Assembly: GCA_001599975.1 (NCBI GenBank)
Contig: BCIO01000004.1
Coordinates: 2,081,328 to 2,145,327 of the forward strand
Source of the DNA: Cystobasidiopsis lactophilus
Lineage: Eukaryota; Basidiomycota; Agaricostilbomycetes; Agaricostilbales; Chionosphaeraceae
Direction of reading: 5' to 3'
DNA length: 64,000 nucleotides
How positions within the stretch are numbered: position 1 is the first letter of the stretch; each line of letters starts with the position of its first letter. Shown here piece by piece: positions 22,428 through 34,186 of the stretch. A model generated the notes under the pieces. The model was not told where the DNA came from, did not search any database, and was given only the letters and a program-made list of their open reading frames with translations. The translations under genes were made by a program, and so were the position numbers.

Positions 22428-25345
22428 TTAGTCCATGGAAGCGTCCTCGTCCAAAGTGGTGGCTCCACCTTCCTCCTCCTCTTGGTCCTCTGGGAAAGCC
22501 AGCGCTTCAATCGCCTCTCTCACCCTGTTCATGTGCCAGCCACAAAGAATCTTTAAGCACATGGCGCGCGGCAAGATAAGATAGGAGAGGGGAAAGGGCA
22601 CGAACCTCTGGGCCGAGCGGGGGTCCAAGTCCTGCGCAAACGTAAAGTGCTTGGTCATGAGCGCCCTGTTGCCCAGGCAGCCGTACACCTTCCCTAGCAA
22701 GAACTGCACGTTGAACTCTTCCGGCGCCAAAGCCGTTAATGAGAGCAGGTCTTGCAATGCCGGCTGTCGCACAACCATCCGGGATAAGTTTCCGCGCTCG
22801 GACCCTTAAGGTAGAGGAAAAAAGACAGACCTGATAGCGCTTGAGATGGACCAGGAGCTTGACTTTCTTGAAGTGCACCGCGGCGCTTTGAGGAGCCAAG
22901 ACGCACGCGCGCTCGTACGCTTCTAACGCCTCCTTCTTCTTCCCTAGCTTCTCCAAGATCTGTGCGGTCAGGCGAAGAACGTAAGCTACCGAAGGGCAGC
23001 TAAGAAGAGGAGGGACAAGAACGCACGGCGCCGACGCAGGAGACGAGCATCGCGTTGGCCGGGTTGAGCTGGACCGCCTTGTTGAAGTGGTACTCGGCCA
23101 ACCGGAGCTTGCCCGTCTTCATGTACACGTTGCCCAGCCCGAACCTGTTCAATCGCATGAAAACCATAACACCTTGCGACAAAAGGATATCGATGAGAAG
23201 GGGAAGGGTCGAACGAACCAAGCGGTGTAGCAGCCGGATCGCTTCCTGACTGCCTCCCTGAAGAAGCCCAGCGCGTTCTCCCACTCTTCCAAAGCGACGC
23301 ACTCGTGGCCGGCCATCACATAGGGGTACTCGCCCGCGTGCCCGCCTGCCATGCCTACGCTGCCCACGGCCATCGCTCCAACAGCGGAGGGCGGGCGGGA
23401 CTCGACGAGCTGGATGGCGCGCTTGAAGCACTTGAGCGCGTTGGTGTGGTCGTCCAGGAGGGAGAAGACGTTGCCGGTGCACACCCACGCCTCTGGCGAG
23501 AGGGGCTGTAAAGCCATGGTCTGCTGCGCCAGGTAAGATAGGTCCGTCGAGCGGGAGAGGTGCCAGAGCAAAGTCGAGTGCAGGTCCGAATGGACGATCA
23601 TATAAGGCGCCGCTTCCTTCGCTGCTTCGAACGCCTTATTGGCCTGTTCGCGGTATCCAACTGATATTAGCTCTGCGTACGCGAGAAATTGATAAGGGGA
23701 AGGCAAGACGAACGCCGGTATAATCCAAGGCCTCCATCCTCGCTCGGCCAATGATGACGCTGGCCCTCCAGGACCTCTTCTGCTCGACCTCCAAGCTCAA
23801 AATGGCCTCTATCGCCGCTGAAGTCTGAAAGCGAGCCAAAGACGCCTCGGCCTTGCCAAACTTGAGGAGCACGCCCTTGAGCCAGTCCTCTGGGTTGTCC
23901 GGCATGGCGGCCGAGTTGAACAGGTTGGACACGGAGGGGTGGGCGATGATGGCTACTGGCGAGTGTTGGTGGGCCGGAGGAGGGGAGGAGGACGCTTTCG
24001 CCCGCTTCTTCTCCCGAGGGTTGGAGGGCACTCGCGAGCGCGGCTCCTTGCCTTTGTCCGACGACTTCGCACCGCCGGGCGCTCCAAGACCCAAGTGATG
24101 GTGGTGGTGGTGAGGTGCAGGAGCTCCAGGCGGCCCTCCGCCGGTGGAAGTGCCGCCTGTCAAGCGGGTGGACCTCCTCACTGCCTCTTTATTATTGCCA
24201 CCGCCGCCGCCAGCTGCGGCGAGGTTGTGCCTTCTATTCGGCGCGGCTCCACCAGGCAGTTTCGGCAAAGGCAAAGAAGACTGGGGCGGGGTGAAGAAGC
24301 CAGCCGCTGTGGAAGTGGTAGCGAGGGAAGAGGAGGAGGAGGTGGTGGATGCCATCCTGGGAGCTTGAAAAGCCGCCGAGCCAGCGCCACCGCCGCCAGC
24401 CAAGAAGGAAGCCTCGAAGGAGGACGAGCTGTCGAACGAGCCGTTGCCACCGAGGCCGGGGGAGGGGAAGGGGATGGGGGTGGATCGATTCGCGACCGCA
24501 GCTGGGTTCGGGTTGGAGTGAGCCAACACGCCGTTCCTCATTCCCTGCTGCCCTGTTGTCGCCGCTGGTGTGGAAGTGGACGGGTTAGAAGGAGGAGAGA
24601 GGGCGAAGAGGAGGTCCGGGTTGGGAGGTTTGCCGAGGAAGCACAAGCCCTCAAAGGCCTCCCAGCACCACCAGCACTCTTGTAGAGCGAGTTGGAAATG
24701 GTTGGCCGCTTCGAGGTGCAGGTTGGACTGGAGGCATAGGTTGGCCAAGGAGACTTGCAAGGCCGCTTTGGTCGCCGCTGCTGTTCTCGCCATTGCTCCA
24801 GGCTCTGTGCTCATGCTCGTTACTTCTAATACCGGTAAATGTATTCAGGGCGAGGAGAGCAACGCACCATCTGAAGTGATGGGCGCGGCAGGCAAGCCAG
24901 AAGCAGGCGAGCGGGCGAGAACCTTATTGAGGACCTCCTCCCCCTCCCTGGGCCTGCCCACGCTCCCACAGGCTTTGGCGTACACCCACGCGCACCTGAC
25001 GCTGGCGGAGTGGGCGGGCTTGAGCAAGGCGAGCTCCATGCGCTGCTTGTCCATCTGCCTCGTGTTCATCCGCTCTCCCCCAACCTTCGCCCCTGCGCCT
25101 GCTGCAGGCAAGTGAACAGGTTGGCGGAGGACAGCGATGGAGCCTTGGGCATTGCCAGTCTTGAACAAGGACGAAGCGAGCAGGTATGCGCAACCTTCGT
25201 CCGCCGGTGCCAGGCCGACCAGGCGCTCGGAGAGGAACAAGGCGGTCGCGGCCAGGTCTTGGCTTAAGGCCAGCTCGGTCAAGGTGGAGAGGTAGGAGAC
25301 CAAGGCGCGCTCTTTGGCTTTGGACGGAGGAGCCGGTTTGTTCAT
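22428..25345 (-). CDS. CDC27: Anaphase-promoting complex subunit APC3/CDC27 (TPR protein)
   Basis: Seven exons (25345-24868, 24804-23714, 23643-23219, 23144-23027, 22959-22831, 22763-22606, 22524-22428) give 831 residues, normal for Cdc27. APC3 is a TPR scaffold of the APC/C ubiquitin ligase and binds the IR tails of Cdc20/Cdh1 and Apc10. The N-terminal TPRs include YAKACGSVGRPREGEEVL. A long Ser/Gly/His-rich insertion (about residues 230-420, with a run of six His) follows, as is typical. The C-terminal TPR array then includes STLLWHLSRSTDLSYLAQ, SPEAWVCTGNVFSLLDDH, NVYMKTGKLRLAEYHFNKA and FLLGKVYGCLGNRALM. The tail is acidic. Exon joins fit the TPR spacing of the family. A broken copy lies just downstream. 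CMS1 is divergent, 341 bases upstream. Confidence 0.95.
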
Positions 25346-25686
25346 CTTCGCTGGCTGTCAACTTGTGCGCCCGCGTGTGTGTTCGATGCGCCGCGCTGCG
25401 TGGATGGCGCAGGCGGGTGTGTCAAGGGCGGGCAGCTCGAGCTAACAAGTGAAGCTGCGCCGGTGCCTGCGTGCGGGCGACTGGACGACCTGGAGCAAAA
25501 CAACTTCGAGCGTGCGTGGGTTGGAACTTGACGTCGACGGTCTCCCAAGCCAAGCACTTGTGACTTTTGCACTCTTATAATTGCAGTGACTTTTGACTCG
25601 TTGAACGAACAACCGCTGCCCACTGCTTGCCCCTCCTCAGCCCGAACTGTCATTGGCCCTCAGCAAAAAATCCTTTCGCCCAAAAT

Positions 25687-26898
25687 ATGCCAAAGTCCCA
25701 AGCTGTCGCTGCCTTCGCGGGGGAAGAGGACGAGTTCCTGCTAGAGTCCGACTTGCTGGCCGATGGGGACGAGCCGGAAGCGGAGAGCGTCGCTGTCGAG
25801 TCTGAAGGCACCAGTCCTGTCAAGGTCGCTGAGACCTCTAAGAAGCGCAAGGGCGAGACCAAAGAGGGCAAGGTGCGTCGACTTCTCTACACTATTGCAA
25901 GGGCAATCTGAATGGAGAAAGCCGCGCAGAACAAAAAGCGAAAGACTACCGCCACACCGGCCTCAAAGGCCAAGGACGACGCGGAGGAAGAAGCAGAAGA
26001 GCACGAAACCATCTCCTTAGCACCGCCTGACTTACAAGCCGACTACCTCGCCGCGAAAACTGCACTGGCTTTCCCCAAAGCGTCCGCGTTGGAGAAGGAA
26101 GGGATGAACGTTCCGGGTACGTCGCGCGAACTTTAATATTAGACAAGCTTGTTGGCTGGTCTCACGAAAAAGCTGACGCGCAGGATCATGGCTGCTGGAT
26201 GTGTCCGAGTTGGGACTGGAGAAGAGGAAGTCTTTGTCGACTTTCATCTCTGAAGGTGAATTCCGGCTCCGGACCTCTAGAGATTGGACTTGTTCTAAAA
26301 AGGGGCTCTTGAGTCACAGGCCTGCCGGAGTTGGCTAAGCAAGTGTCCAAGCCATCCAAGAAGAAGGGCGCCCCGAGAGCTATAGTGGTGTGCTCGGCCG
26401 CGCTGAGGGTGGCGGATTTAGTCAGGTTCGTTCTACTCTGCTTTCACTATCCATCTGTAGACGGGATTCCAAACCAGTATTCGATGAACAGGGACCTCAA
26501 GACGATCGCGGGCAAAGGCGAAGTCGCCAAGTTGTTCTCCAAGCATTTCAAGGTGCGCTCTCGCCCCTACCTCTATCAACCTACAGCGCCGTTGTTGATC
26601 TTGTACGAGTGCACAGCTAGCTCAGCACGTCGAGTACTGCTCGACCACCGCCTTCTCCCTCGCTGTCGGCACGCCCGACCGGATCCACAAGCTCCTCCTG
26701 CCTTCTTCCTCAGCCGCCGCAGCCATCTCGCTCGACTCGCTCACTTATCTCATACTAGACGTGACGCACTTGGACGGGAAGAAGAAGTCGGTGTTGGACA
26801 CCAAGGAGACCAGGGAGGTCGTCCTCCGCGATCTGCTGGGTTTGGAAGGGGTGAGGAACAAGTTGAAGGAGGGGAGGATGAAGGTCGTCTTCTTTTAG
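25687..26898 (+). CDS. CMS1: Cms1-like pre-ribosomal (90S/small subunit) protein
   Basis: Six exons (25687-25872, 25918-26116, 26184-26255, 26320-26425, 26492-26552, 26617-26898) give 301 residues in frame, close to yeast Cms1 and human CMSS1. These proteins associate with the 90S pre-ribosome and carry a degenerate helicase-like fold. The N-terminus is acidic and lysine-rich with KKRK patches, suggesting nucleolar location. Conserved pieces are VVCSAALRVADLVR, KLFSKHFK, LAVGTPDRIHKLL and LILDVTHLDGKKKS. The protein ends in MKVVFF. The first intron is short (45 bases) with acceptor GGAG, less certain than the others. Confidence 0.85.
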
Positions 26899-27159
26899 AA
26901 TGCGACATAGATTTGAGAGGGGTGCGTCTAGATACACAAGTCATTGTTGACCGAGCGCGGTGGACAGTTTGTCCTTTCGAAGAGAGAGGACCCTCGAGTC
27001 GGGCCAAGATTTTAAAGTACAAAAAGTACAATGTGGATATGTAAAATCATGGAAAGACGTCATTCGTGCAGGTGGCGAACAGCTCCAGGCAGTTCTCGCC
27101 CGAGTGGCCATTGACTGTAGATTTCGTGCGCTTAGGATGAGTACACCAGGGACAAGTTT

Positions 27160-27879
27160 CTAAGAAGTAAAAGCCAAGCTCTCACTCCGACATAGTCCAG
27201 CTTTGAGGTCGCAAATCTCGAGCTCTAAAGAGAAGCGCAGGCATTTGTCGTAGTTGACCTCGCAATTCCCATTCCGCTCTGTGGAGGGATAACGTGGGTC
27301 AGCACACGTTGTTGTTCGAAAACTTAAAGAGGAAAAGTGTGTGAAACGTACGGTGAAGATTGCACTTCCTTCGGTTCCGGTCGCAGGCTTCTTGGAGCCG
27401 GCTCCAAGCTGGGTCCTCGGTCATCGTCTTGTCGAAAGCGGGCCCCAAAGTATCCCTGAGTTGATATTGTTGCTCGTTCAGACCTTCATCAAAGGTGGGC
27501 GCTGGGAGAAAGGGACGCACCGGGACCGCTTGGTATTGGGAGACAGGATGGCTTCGGGGTCCGCGCCACAGACTGGTTTCTCAAGGTCACCCACAACTTC
27601 TCAAGCGAAGAAAGAAGGAGTGGCCATACGAAGGGTGCATTTGTCCTTGTAGCCCCCGCAGACGTAGCCGTAGCTCCCTGCGTTCGCCGCAGCCACGGTT
27701 CAGCTCCCGAGAGCGATGGGGAATACGAAATTCTTACCTGTCGCTCTAAGGCAGATGATATGGCGGTAATCGCACGCTTTGACACACGCATCGTACTCGT
27801 GCTTGCTGGTCTGGGCAAGGGCGGGCAGCGCAAGCAAGGCGATTGCCGCGACAAAAGCAGGAAAAGAGGACAGAAGCAT
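27160..27879 (-). CDS. Small secreted cysteine-rich protein with five C-x6-C units
   Basis: Four exons (27879-27738, 27677-27630, 27501-27352, 27278-27160) join to 152 residues. The first 23 residues (MLLSSFPAFVAAIALLALPALAQ) form a clear signal peptide with an ALAQ cleavage site. The mature part has 11 cysteines. Ten form five pairs with the same spacing: C-DYRHII-C, C-GGYKDK-C, C-DRNRRK-C, C-EVNYDK-C and C-DLKAGL-C. This looks like an array of disulfide-linked helical hairpins, but I know no named family with this pattern. It is the size and type of fungal secreted effectors or cell-surface proteins; function is unknown. The second intron is about 128 bases and is the least certain join, since a short extra exon inside it cannot be excluded. 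Confidence 0.7.
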
Positions 27880-28393
27880 CGTTGGGCTATTGCAGGAGCA
27901 CAGTCGCTTGTGAAGCTTCAAGAGATGGCGGCAGCAGACAGAAGCAAAGGAGCAAGAGCTCTCCAGAGCCGAAAGTAAACAAGGTAAACAAAAGACGATC
28001 TCCAAATGGGCGTCGTGGCATTTGACGCGTGCGCCGTGCAAGCGTTGATGGCGCCTCATAGAGGCCGCTGGCAATAAGCAGCAGTTCTACAGAACAATGA
28101 TCGCTGCGCGCCCTATCAAAGAGGGAGCGAAGGAGACAGTAGGCGGTGGTCGTTTCAGTCGAAGCAAATGAAGTATCAGTGCAATGAAAAAGGTGCGCAA
28201 TCTGTTTTACAATGGAAATGCAGTGCAGGTGTGCTTCAAGCCATCGCTTGAACGAGACGAGGCGGCAGAGCTCCCGAGAGGCCCCGGTTGGAGTAGCCGC
28301 CGACGCCGACTTGGTCTGGACGGATGTCCCACGTTCGAACTGCAACAAATTCCGTTCGCGTGAGCTTAAGATGCAAGCAGGAATGGAAAACTT
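27880..28393. other. Promoter region of the cysteine-rich secreted protein and 3' flank of the kinase
   Basis: About 510 bases without a convincing gene. Both neighbours are on the minus strand. Confidence 0.5.
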
Positions 28394-30134
28394 TCACGCA
28401 CACTTTATGCAAGCCTTGAGCCACATGACGTCGCGGTCCTTGGGATCGGGCTTGAGGAGGAAGAGCAGGGCTTGGCGGATGGCTGGGCGGGCAGTTAGGA
28501 TGGAGTTGATCATCTTCTTGTACCATTCCTCGTAGGCGTGCCACATGATGACATAGTCGTTCCTGGTCAAATGGTGGTCCAGCTTGATCGGCAGGCTGAA
28601 ATCTGGGATAGGGATGCCCAGCACTTCCGCCCTGCAACATACGCTTTCAATCTATGGCCCGCAAGACCTGGACGTTCGGCTTACAAGCTCACACCAACAG
28701 AGAACCAGTCTTCCTTGGAGTTCCAACGGTGTATTGTCAGGCCTTTGGGGTCTTGCTGCGAATGGTTTTCCCTGTTGATTGCCAGCCACCCTGAGCGGAT
28801 GAAATGGTTTACTTGAGACCGGACGAAGAAAACGCACCACAGATGCCAGTTGCACTTGGGATTCAAAATCTCGGGCGCCAGGTAATTGGGCGAACCCGCG
28901 AGGCAGAGCGGCTCGCCCTTTCGACATGACAGGCCAAAGTCGGTCCACTTGATGGTGATGCGATCATTTTCGTTGAAGACCAGGGCATTTTTGGGCTTGA
29001 TGTCGACGCTGTGGCACCGTCGCTCAGCTGGAGAGAAATGGACCAGTGTGAAGGGATGTCTCACTGAACGAAGCCTTTGGAGTGTAAGTACTCGAGACCG
29101 TCCACTGCACGCCGACTTCAATTTAGCTCTGAAGTTAGGAACAGCGAAGGATGCATACCCATGTCGCTAGCGTACTGCAGCGCGCGTAGCTCTCGCTTGT
29201 GTGGCGGGAACTGGTCCTTTGGCATCTTATCCAAGCTCTTGATATGATCGTCCAGACTGCCCATGTCTGCGCAAGGCATCACAATCACAAAAAGGGTGGA
29301 GGTAATGTCGCGCCCAAACTGATCTGAGATTCAGCATGGCTCAACAAAAGCATGAACTCGACACGGCCACACCTGGAGTCTGTGTTCGAAGAGCAGCTAT
29401 TTCTTCCGTTATTTAGGCATCGGTTACTACAACACGAGGGGAAGAGTACCTACTTGGGTAATGTTGGGATGAGGAGAGTGGTGGTCCGACACCGCTGTCC
29501 CTCCATGGCATCAGCCGAAGCTTCTTCGTTGCTCACGGCTAGACTTACCAGCCTGCGTCATGATTTCCGTCGCGATGTTGTCAATCTCGCGTTGAGCCGA
29601 CTGAACGTCCTTGCTGGTCAGCTTGAGCATTTTGATGGCGACGTCCATGGTGGAGTTCGGAGCATCCAGCTTCGGGATAGTCGCCTTGATGACTTGGCCG
29701 AAGCTTCCTTCACCAAGCTTATTGTGGGAATTCCGGACGCTTTCCACCACCGCCTTGAGGATCAGTTCTTGCATGTGCTCGACGAAGATGGCGTCCGCTT
29801 TGAGCCGGGATTGGCAGTCCCGCAGGCGTTTTTGCAATCCCTGAGCAAAACCGCCATCGTGGCCAGACCTGAGGTATTGCTCGATCTGCATCATCTCCTT
29901 TTCGTCCTTCTGTAGATTGTTCGTGAGGGCGAAAGGAAGGTCGTTCTCCGGCAGGATATGGACAGACTGCGACTGCCTTGGATCGGACGACGAGCCGCCA
30001 CTGGCCAAGGAGACGTAGGCACCCGTGGACCGCCAGTCAGAGCTGTCCCCAGGCTCGACGGATTCGTATTCGGAACTGCCACTGCCCGAAGACTGACGCC
30101 GGGCCTGGGCACGCTGGACCGCTGGATGGGGCAT
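28394..30134 (-). CDS. Protein kinase with HVD in place of HRD
   Basis: Eight exons (30134-29549, 29494-29454, 29379-29373, 29323-29159, 29104-29065, 29008-28838, 28771-28685, 28631-28394) give 444 residues in perfect frame. Residues 1-130 are Ser/Gln-rich and probably regulatory. The kinase domain then shows the Gly loop LGEGSFGQV, VAIKMLK with the ATP lysine, HPNITQ, the hinge VIVMPCADMGSLDDHI, LEYLHSKGFVHVDIKPKNAL, WTDFGLSC and NYLAPEIL. The catalytic aspartate is kept although the usual HRD reads HVD. The activation loop is short. The end (LLKPDPKDRD, cf. HRD-type subdomain XI) is followed by only a few residues. I cannot assign a subfamily. Exon 3 is only 7 bases (ACTCCAG). Confidence 0.82.
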
Positions 30135-30592
30135 GTTTGCGGGAGGAAATATCGAACAGAGCGTAAAGGTTTATGGAAGAGCAGGCCGGTGACAGAGGCA
30201 AGACAAGAGGCAGGTCCGACCGAGAACCTTGGCAGGAAGGCACCAGCACAAAGGGAAAGGCATCGCAAGTCTGGCAGGTGGCAGCAACGGCTCATTTCTC
30301 TCGTTAATGCACTCGCACGGAAAGCTGCAGGCAGCCTACATGGTGGCAGGTGGACAAAACAGCTTTGGACGGGCCGGATAATCCGGTCCGATAAGTCTTC
30401 CACAGACGGTCCGGTCGGCGGGTCGTCCCCTCGAGAGGCACTTGTTTTGTTCGCTTGCGACGACTCCAAAGACCTCTTTAGACTACAGTACCTCGCAGGC
30501 ATAGAGCGAGTCTAGGAGCAGGCGTTGGAGGCCTCGTCCAACCGCCTTTGTTGCTTTGAGCGCCTAAACTTCGAGGTGGCAAGTTTGTTGCG
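30135..30592. other. Divergent promoter between the kinase (-) and REV1 (+)
   Basis: The 458-base region separates two start codons. Open frames here lack domains. Confidence 0.5.
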
Positions 30593-33500
30593 ATGGCCGA
30601 CCAAGGCTACCTCGAGCGCAATGAATACGAGCCCACCAACTTCGGCGACATCGGCAAGTACATGCGCAACAAGAGGATCAAGACGCAGTTTCAACACGAC
30701 GAGTTCAAGAAGCAGAACCACGACCAGGACGTGCCGCAGATCTTTGACAGGATATCCATTGTGAGCTTCCAAGGATTTACGCTCTTCAGACGAGACCTTG
30801 ACGCTGTTATCCAACCAGCACATTAATGGCCAGACCACCACGCCCATCGCCGACTTCCAAACGATGATTCTGCTGCACGGGGGCAAGATTCTACCAGTCC
30901 TGGATAGGGTGAGGAGCCTAACGCATCCAGCATTGCGATTTTCGTACTCAAAAGCGCCGAGTAGAAGTCTCAGATTGCCAGCAATGGCTTCATTGTTGCC
31001 AATAACTTACCACCGTCGAAGCGGAAAGAGTTCAAGGCCTACAAGGTGAGTTGCAGAGTCGTAATCGACTGGCTTCCGTTCTACATCTGACCCAAATTCA
31101 ATCAGGTGGTGACCGAAGACTGGATCCTTAGCAGTGTCGACTCCGGGAAACTCCTCAACTGGCGAGACTTCAGCCTCAAAGTGAACGACGCCGTTGCGCC
31201 CACAGGCATGCCTGCGCCCCAGTCTACCCTTCTCAACATTCAAAGACCTCAGCCTGTCACCCCTGTTAAGAGCAACCCGTACATCGGCACCGAGTGGGTC
31301 CGCTCGCTGATGAACTCACGGACAGTGCGCTGACCTGTGCAACGCTTGACAGCGACATCGGCCAAGTTTCGCCTTACCTCCCGACCAAAACACGACACAA
31401 TGCTACCAACCTGCTGGCCGATGACCAATGGCGAAACCAAAATACGGCCATCGCCCCGGGCTTCATCGAGTCGTACTACAAGCAAAGTCGGCTGCACTAT
31501 CTTTCCACGTGGAAATCAGAGCTCCCAGAGATGGTCGCACGCCTGTGCGCCGAGTTGGTCGAAGAGGGCAAGCTGTCGCCTACCCACCAAGTCCTCAACA
31601 AGCCAAAGGCCAGACGGCTTGCAGGGCGCCCGTCAGACGGACGGACCATTTTTCACATCGACTTTGACTGTTTTTTTGCCACCGCCGCTTTGATCGCACG
31701 CCCCGACCTTCGCGGCAAGCCCGTCGCAGTGTGCCACTCCAAAGGCGGGGTCGGCGATGACGGCTCGACCTCCGAGATCGCAAGCTGCTCTTACGAGGCA
31801 AGGGAGTTTGGTGTCCGCAATGGCATCAGCCTGGGAAAAGCGCGGGAGCTCTGTCCGGACATCGAGAGCGTGCCATACGACTTCGACCTATACGCTCGCC
31901 TTTCGGCCATCTTCTACAAAATCCTGCTGTCGCACGCCGATCACCTCCAGCCGATCAGCGTAGACGAAGCGTACATCGACGTCTCGACGCAAGTCCCATC
32001 GATCGACGACGACGTTAACGCCTCGCATGATGCCGCCATGAGATTGGCGAAGATCATCCGGGAAGAAGTCCTGGCTGCGACACAGTGCGTAGCGTCCATC
32101 GGCATCTCCTACAACATGGTGCTTGCCCGGCTGGCGACAAAACGCGCCAAGCCGGCTTCCGTCTTTCACCTCCTGCCCGACCAAGTCGAAGGCTTCCTCG
32201 CTCCGCTCGAAGTAGACGAGCTTCCTGGCATCGGTTGGAACCTCAAAGAGAAGCTCAGCAGCTCGTTTGGATCGACTGACCTCGCCAGCCTCAAGAAGAT
32301 CGGCAAGAACCGCTTGCAGGAATGTTTGGGGGAAGGAAACGGCGCTAAGGTGTTCGAATTCGCTTCAGGCATCGACGCCAGGCCACTTGAGCCACCTGGT
32401 CCCCGTAAATCGGTTTCGGTCGAGCTCAACTATGCGATACGGCTGGTTTCCGCCGAAGAGGTTCAGGTGCGTTGTTGGCGTTTGCTCTTGCATCCGAAGG
32501 AACTGACCAACAGCGACCCTAGGTGTTCATGGGAAGCATGGCTAGCGAGCTCGTCAAGCGTATGAAGGCCATCTCGGTGACCGGCAAGCACCTATCCCTC
32601 AAGATCATGAAGCGCGCTACCCACGCCCCGGTAGAGACGCCCAAGTTCCTCGGGCATGGCGTTTGCGACGTCGTCAACGGCTCCCACGTCTTTTCCTCTC
32701 TCACGGCTGATTCGGACCTCATCGCAAAAACGGCCCTCAATCTCCTCCGGCCAATGAACATTCCCCCGGAAGAGCTTCGCGGCGTGGCCCTGCAGATGCA
32801 AAAGTTGAACAACGGTGCGGCTCCGGCTGACCCTGGCCAGCAGCTCTTGTCCTTCGCCAAAGCCCCGCCGCCCACCTCAAGGCCTGCGCCGCGGCGGTCA
32901 CTGTCGCCCAACCCGAATCTCAAGCCCGCGGCGCCGGTCGCCAGCACTTCCAAACTGCCCGAAGATCCCGTCGTCCTGCCTTCGTCGCCGACAGACGCCA
33001 ACGACACGTCCGTCGAGTTCTTAGGCGAAGATCTGGTCGATGTTAAGCCGAGCCGACAATTGACAACCGCGGCCAACACCTCGATTGTGTGCTTGGACGA
33101 CGACTTAGTCGAGATCAAGCCGTCCAAGAAGCGCGCACGAGCCGACTCGCCCAAAGTGGATCGGAATAGCAAGAAAGGCGAGCAGCAGCTGGTGTTCCGG
33201 GTGACGAAGCCAGGCAAAAAGGGCAAGGGCAAGGCCGATGTTCAGACTAAGCTGTCCAAAATGGGCAGCATTCAGTTCCAGGCGCCCAAGAAGAAGTTCT
33301 ACGACGTGCACAAGATCACCGATGCCGAGCTGGTCTACCTAGGCATCAAGTTGGAGCCCGAGGAATTTCGCAGCTTGCCGATCCCACTCCGGTTGGACAT
33401 TTTGACAACACTGCAGGAGGAGCGCCATCGGCAAGAGGTCGAAGCAGCCAAAGCTCGAGCCATCGAAGCTGCGCGCAACCCACCTGGCCTCCTGCCCACT

Positions 33501-33887
33501 TCGTCCACGGGTCCACCAGAGCCACATACCCAACAAGTGGTCGACGCACCTCGACCTCCTGATCCCACTTTCGGCTCCTCCAAGATCGAATTGGCGGACA
33601 TCGAGGCGGCGCTCGCGGGCTGGGTCGCGCAATTCCAGCAGGGCCCAGCCAGCAAAGACGTGTCCAAGCTGCAAAAGTACCTTCTCGCCTGCCTCAAGGT
33701 GCAAGCGGGTCGAAGTCCAGACTTGGAACGCGTCTCCGACGTCTTGAAGTGGTGGAAATGGGTCATCGATGACAAGAGCAGGAACCCAGCTGGCCGCGCC
33801 CTGTGGACCGCCTCCTTCGACTCCGTCTTCGCCCAGGTCAACCAGGAGGTCATGGCCCTGCGGGACGGCAAGCAGCTGTATCTGTGA
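30593..33887 (+). CDS. REV1: DNA repair protein REV1 (Y-family deoxycytidyl transferase)
   Basis: Six exons (30593-30760, 30819-30908, 30974-31045, 31106-31293, 31353-32466, 32523-33887) give 998 residues, close to yeast Rev1 (985). Rev1 inserts dCMP opposite abasic sites and scaffolds polymerase zeta during translesion synthesis. The N-terminal BRCT domain (about residues 50-140) includes LLHGGKILPVLD and VVTEDWILSSVDSGKLL. The SYYKQSRLHYLSTWK motif precedes the polymerase, whose catalytic carboxylates lie in FHIDFDCFF and ISVDEAYIDVS. LPGIGWNLKEKL is the helix-hairpin element. The little finger follows, then a lysine-rich linker and a helical REV1 C-terminal domain that would bind Rev7 and other polymerases. 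The 59-base intron at 31294-31352 restores the frame between BRCT and polymerase. Confidence 0.95.
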
Positions 33888-34186
33888 CGCTGTCAACAGA
33901 GGATGCAAAGCTTAAAAGATGCTTGGTTTTTTCCACCTCCACATGCGCGTCGCGGCTCCATTTTACGCCCCGTCTGTTTGTTTTCCGTTGAACTTGCGCA
34001 TCACTATTTTGCAGGGTGTGTCTTTCTTTTACACGATCGCAGCAACCCCATCTCGGCCCTTGCGCTTTTCTTGCTCCTCACCGCCACTCTTCTCGCAGAA
34101 GCTACTACGCAAAACCCAACAAGGAAAAATCCTGCAGGCCAGCCTTCTTCTTGTTCTTCCAACCTTGCCAAAGCATACTTCTCGAC
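33888..34186. other. Intergenic region upstream of the first surface-protein gene
   Basis: About 300 bases between REV1 and the gene at 34187. Pyrimidine-rich sequence before the ATG; no gene. Confidence 0.5.

Noticed and set aside
24144-24370. Simple repeat or microsatellite of Gly/His/Ser codons
   Set aside because: It is the low-complexity insertion inside APC3 exon 2, a known feature of Cdc27 proteins.
31294-31325. A 32-base intron in REV1
   Set aside because: A 59-base intron using the same donor and a later GACAG acceptor also restores the frame and has a better branch-point-like sequence.
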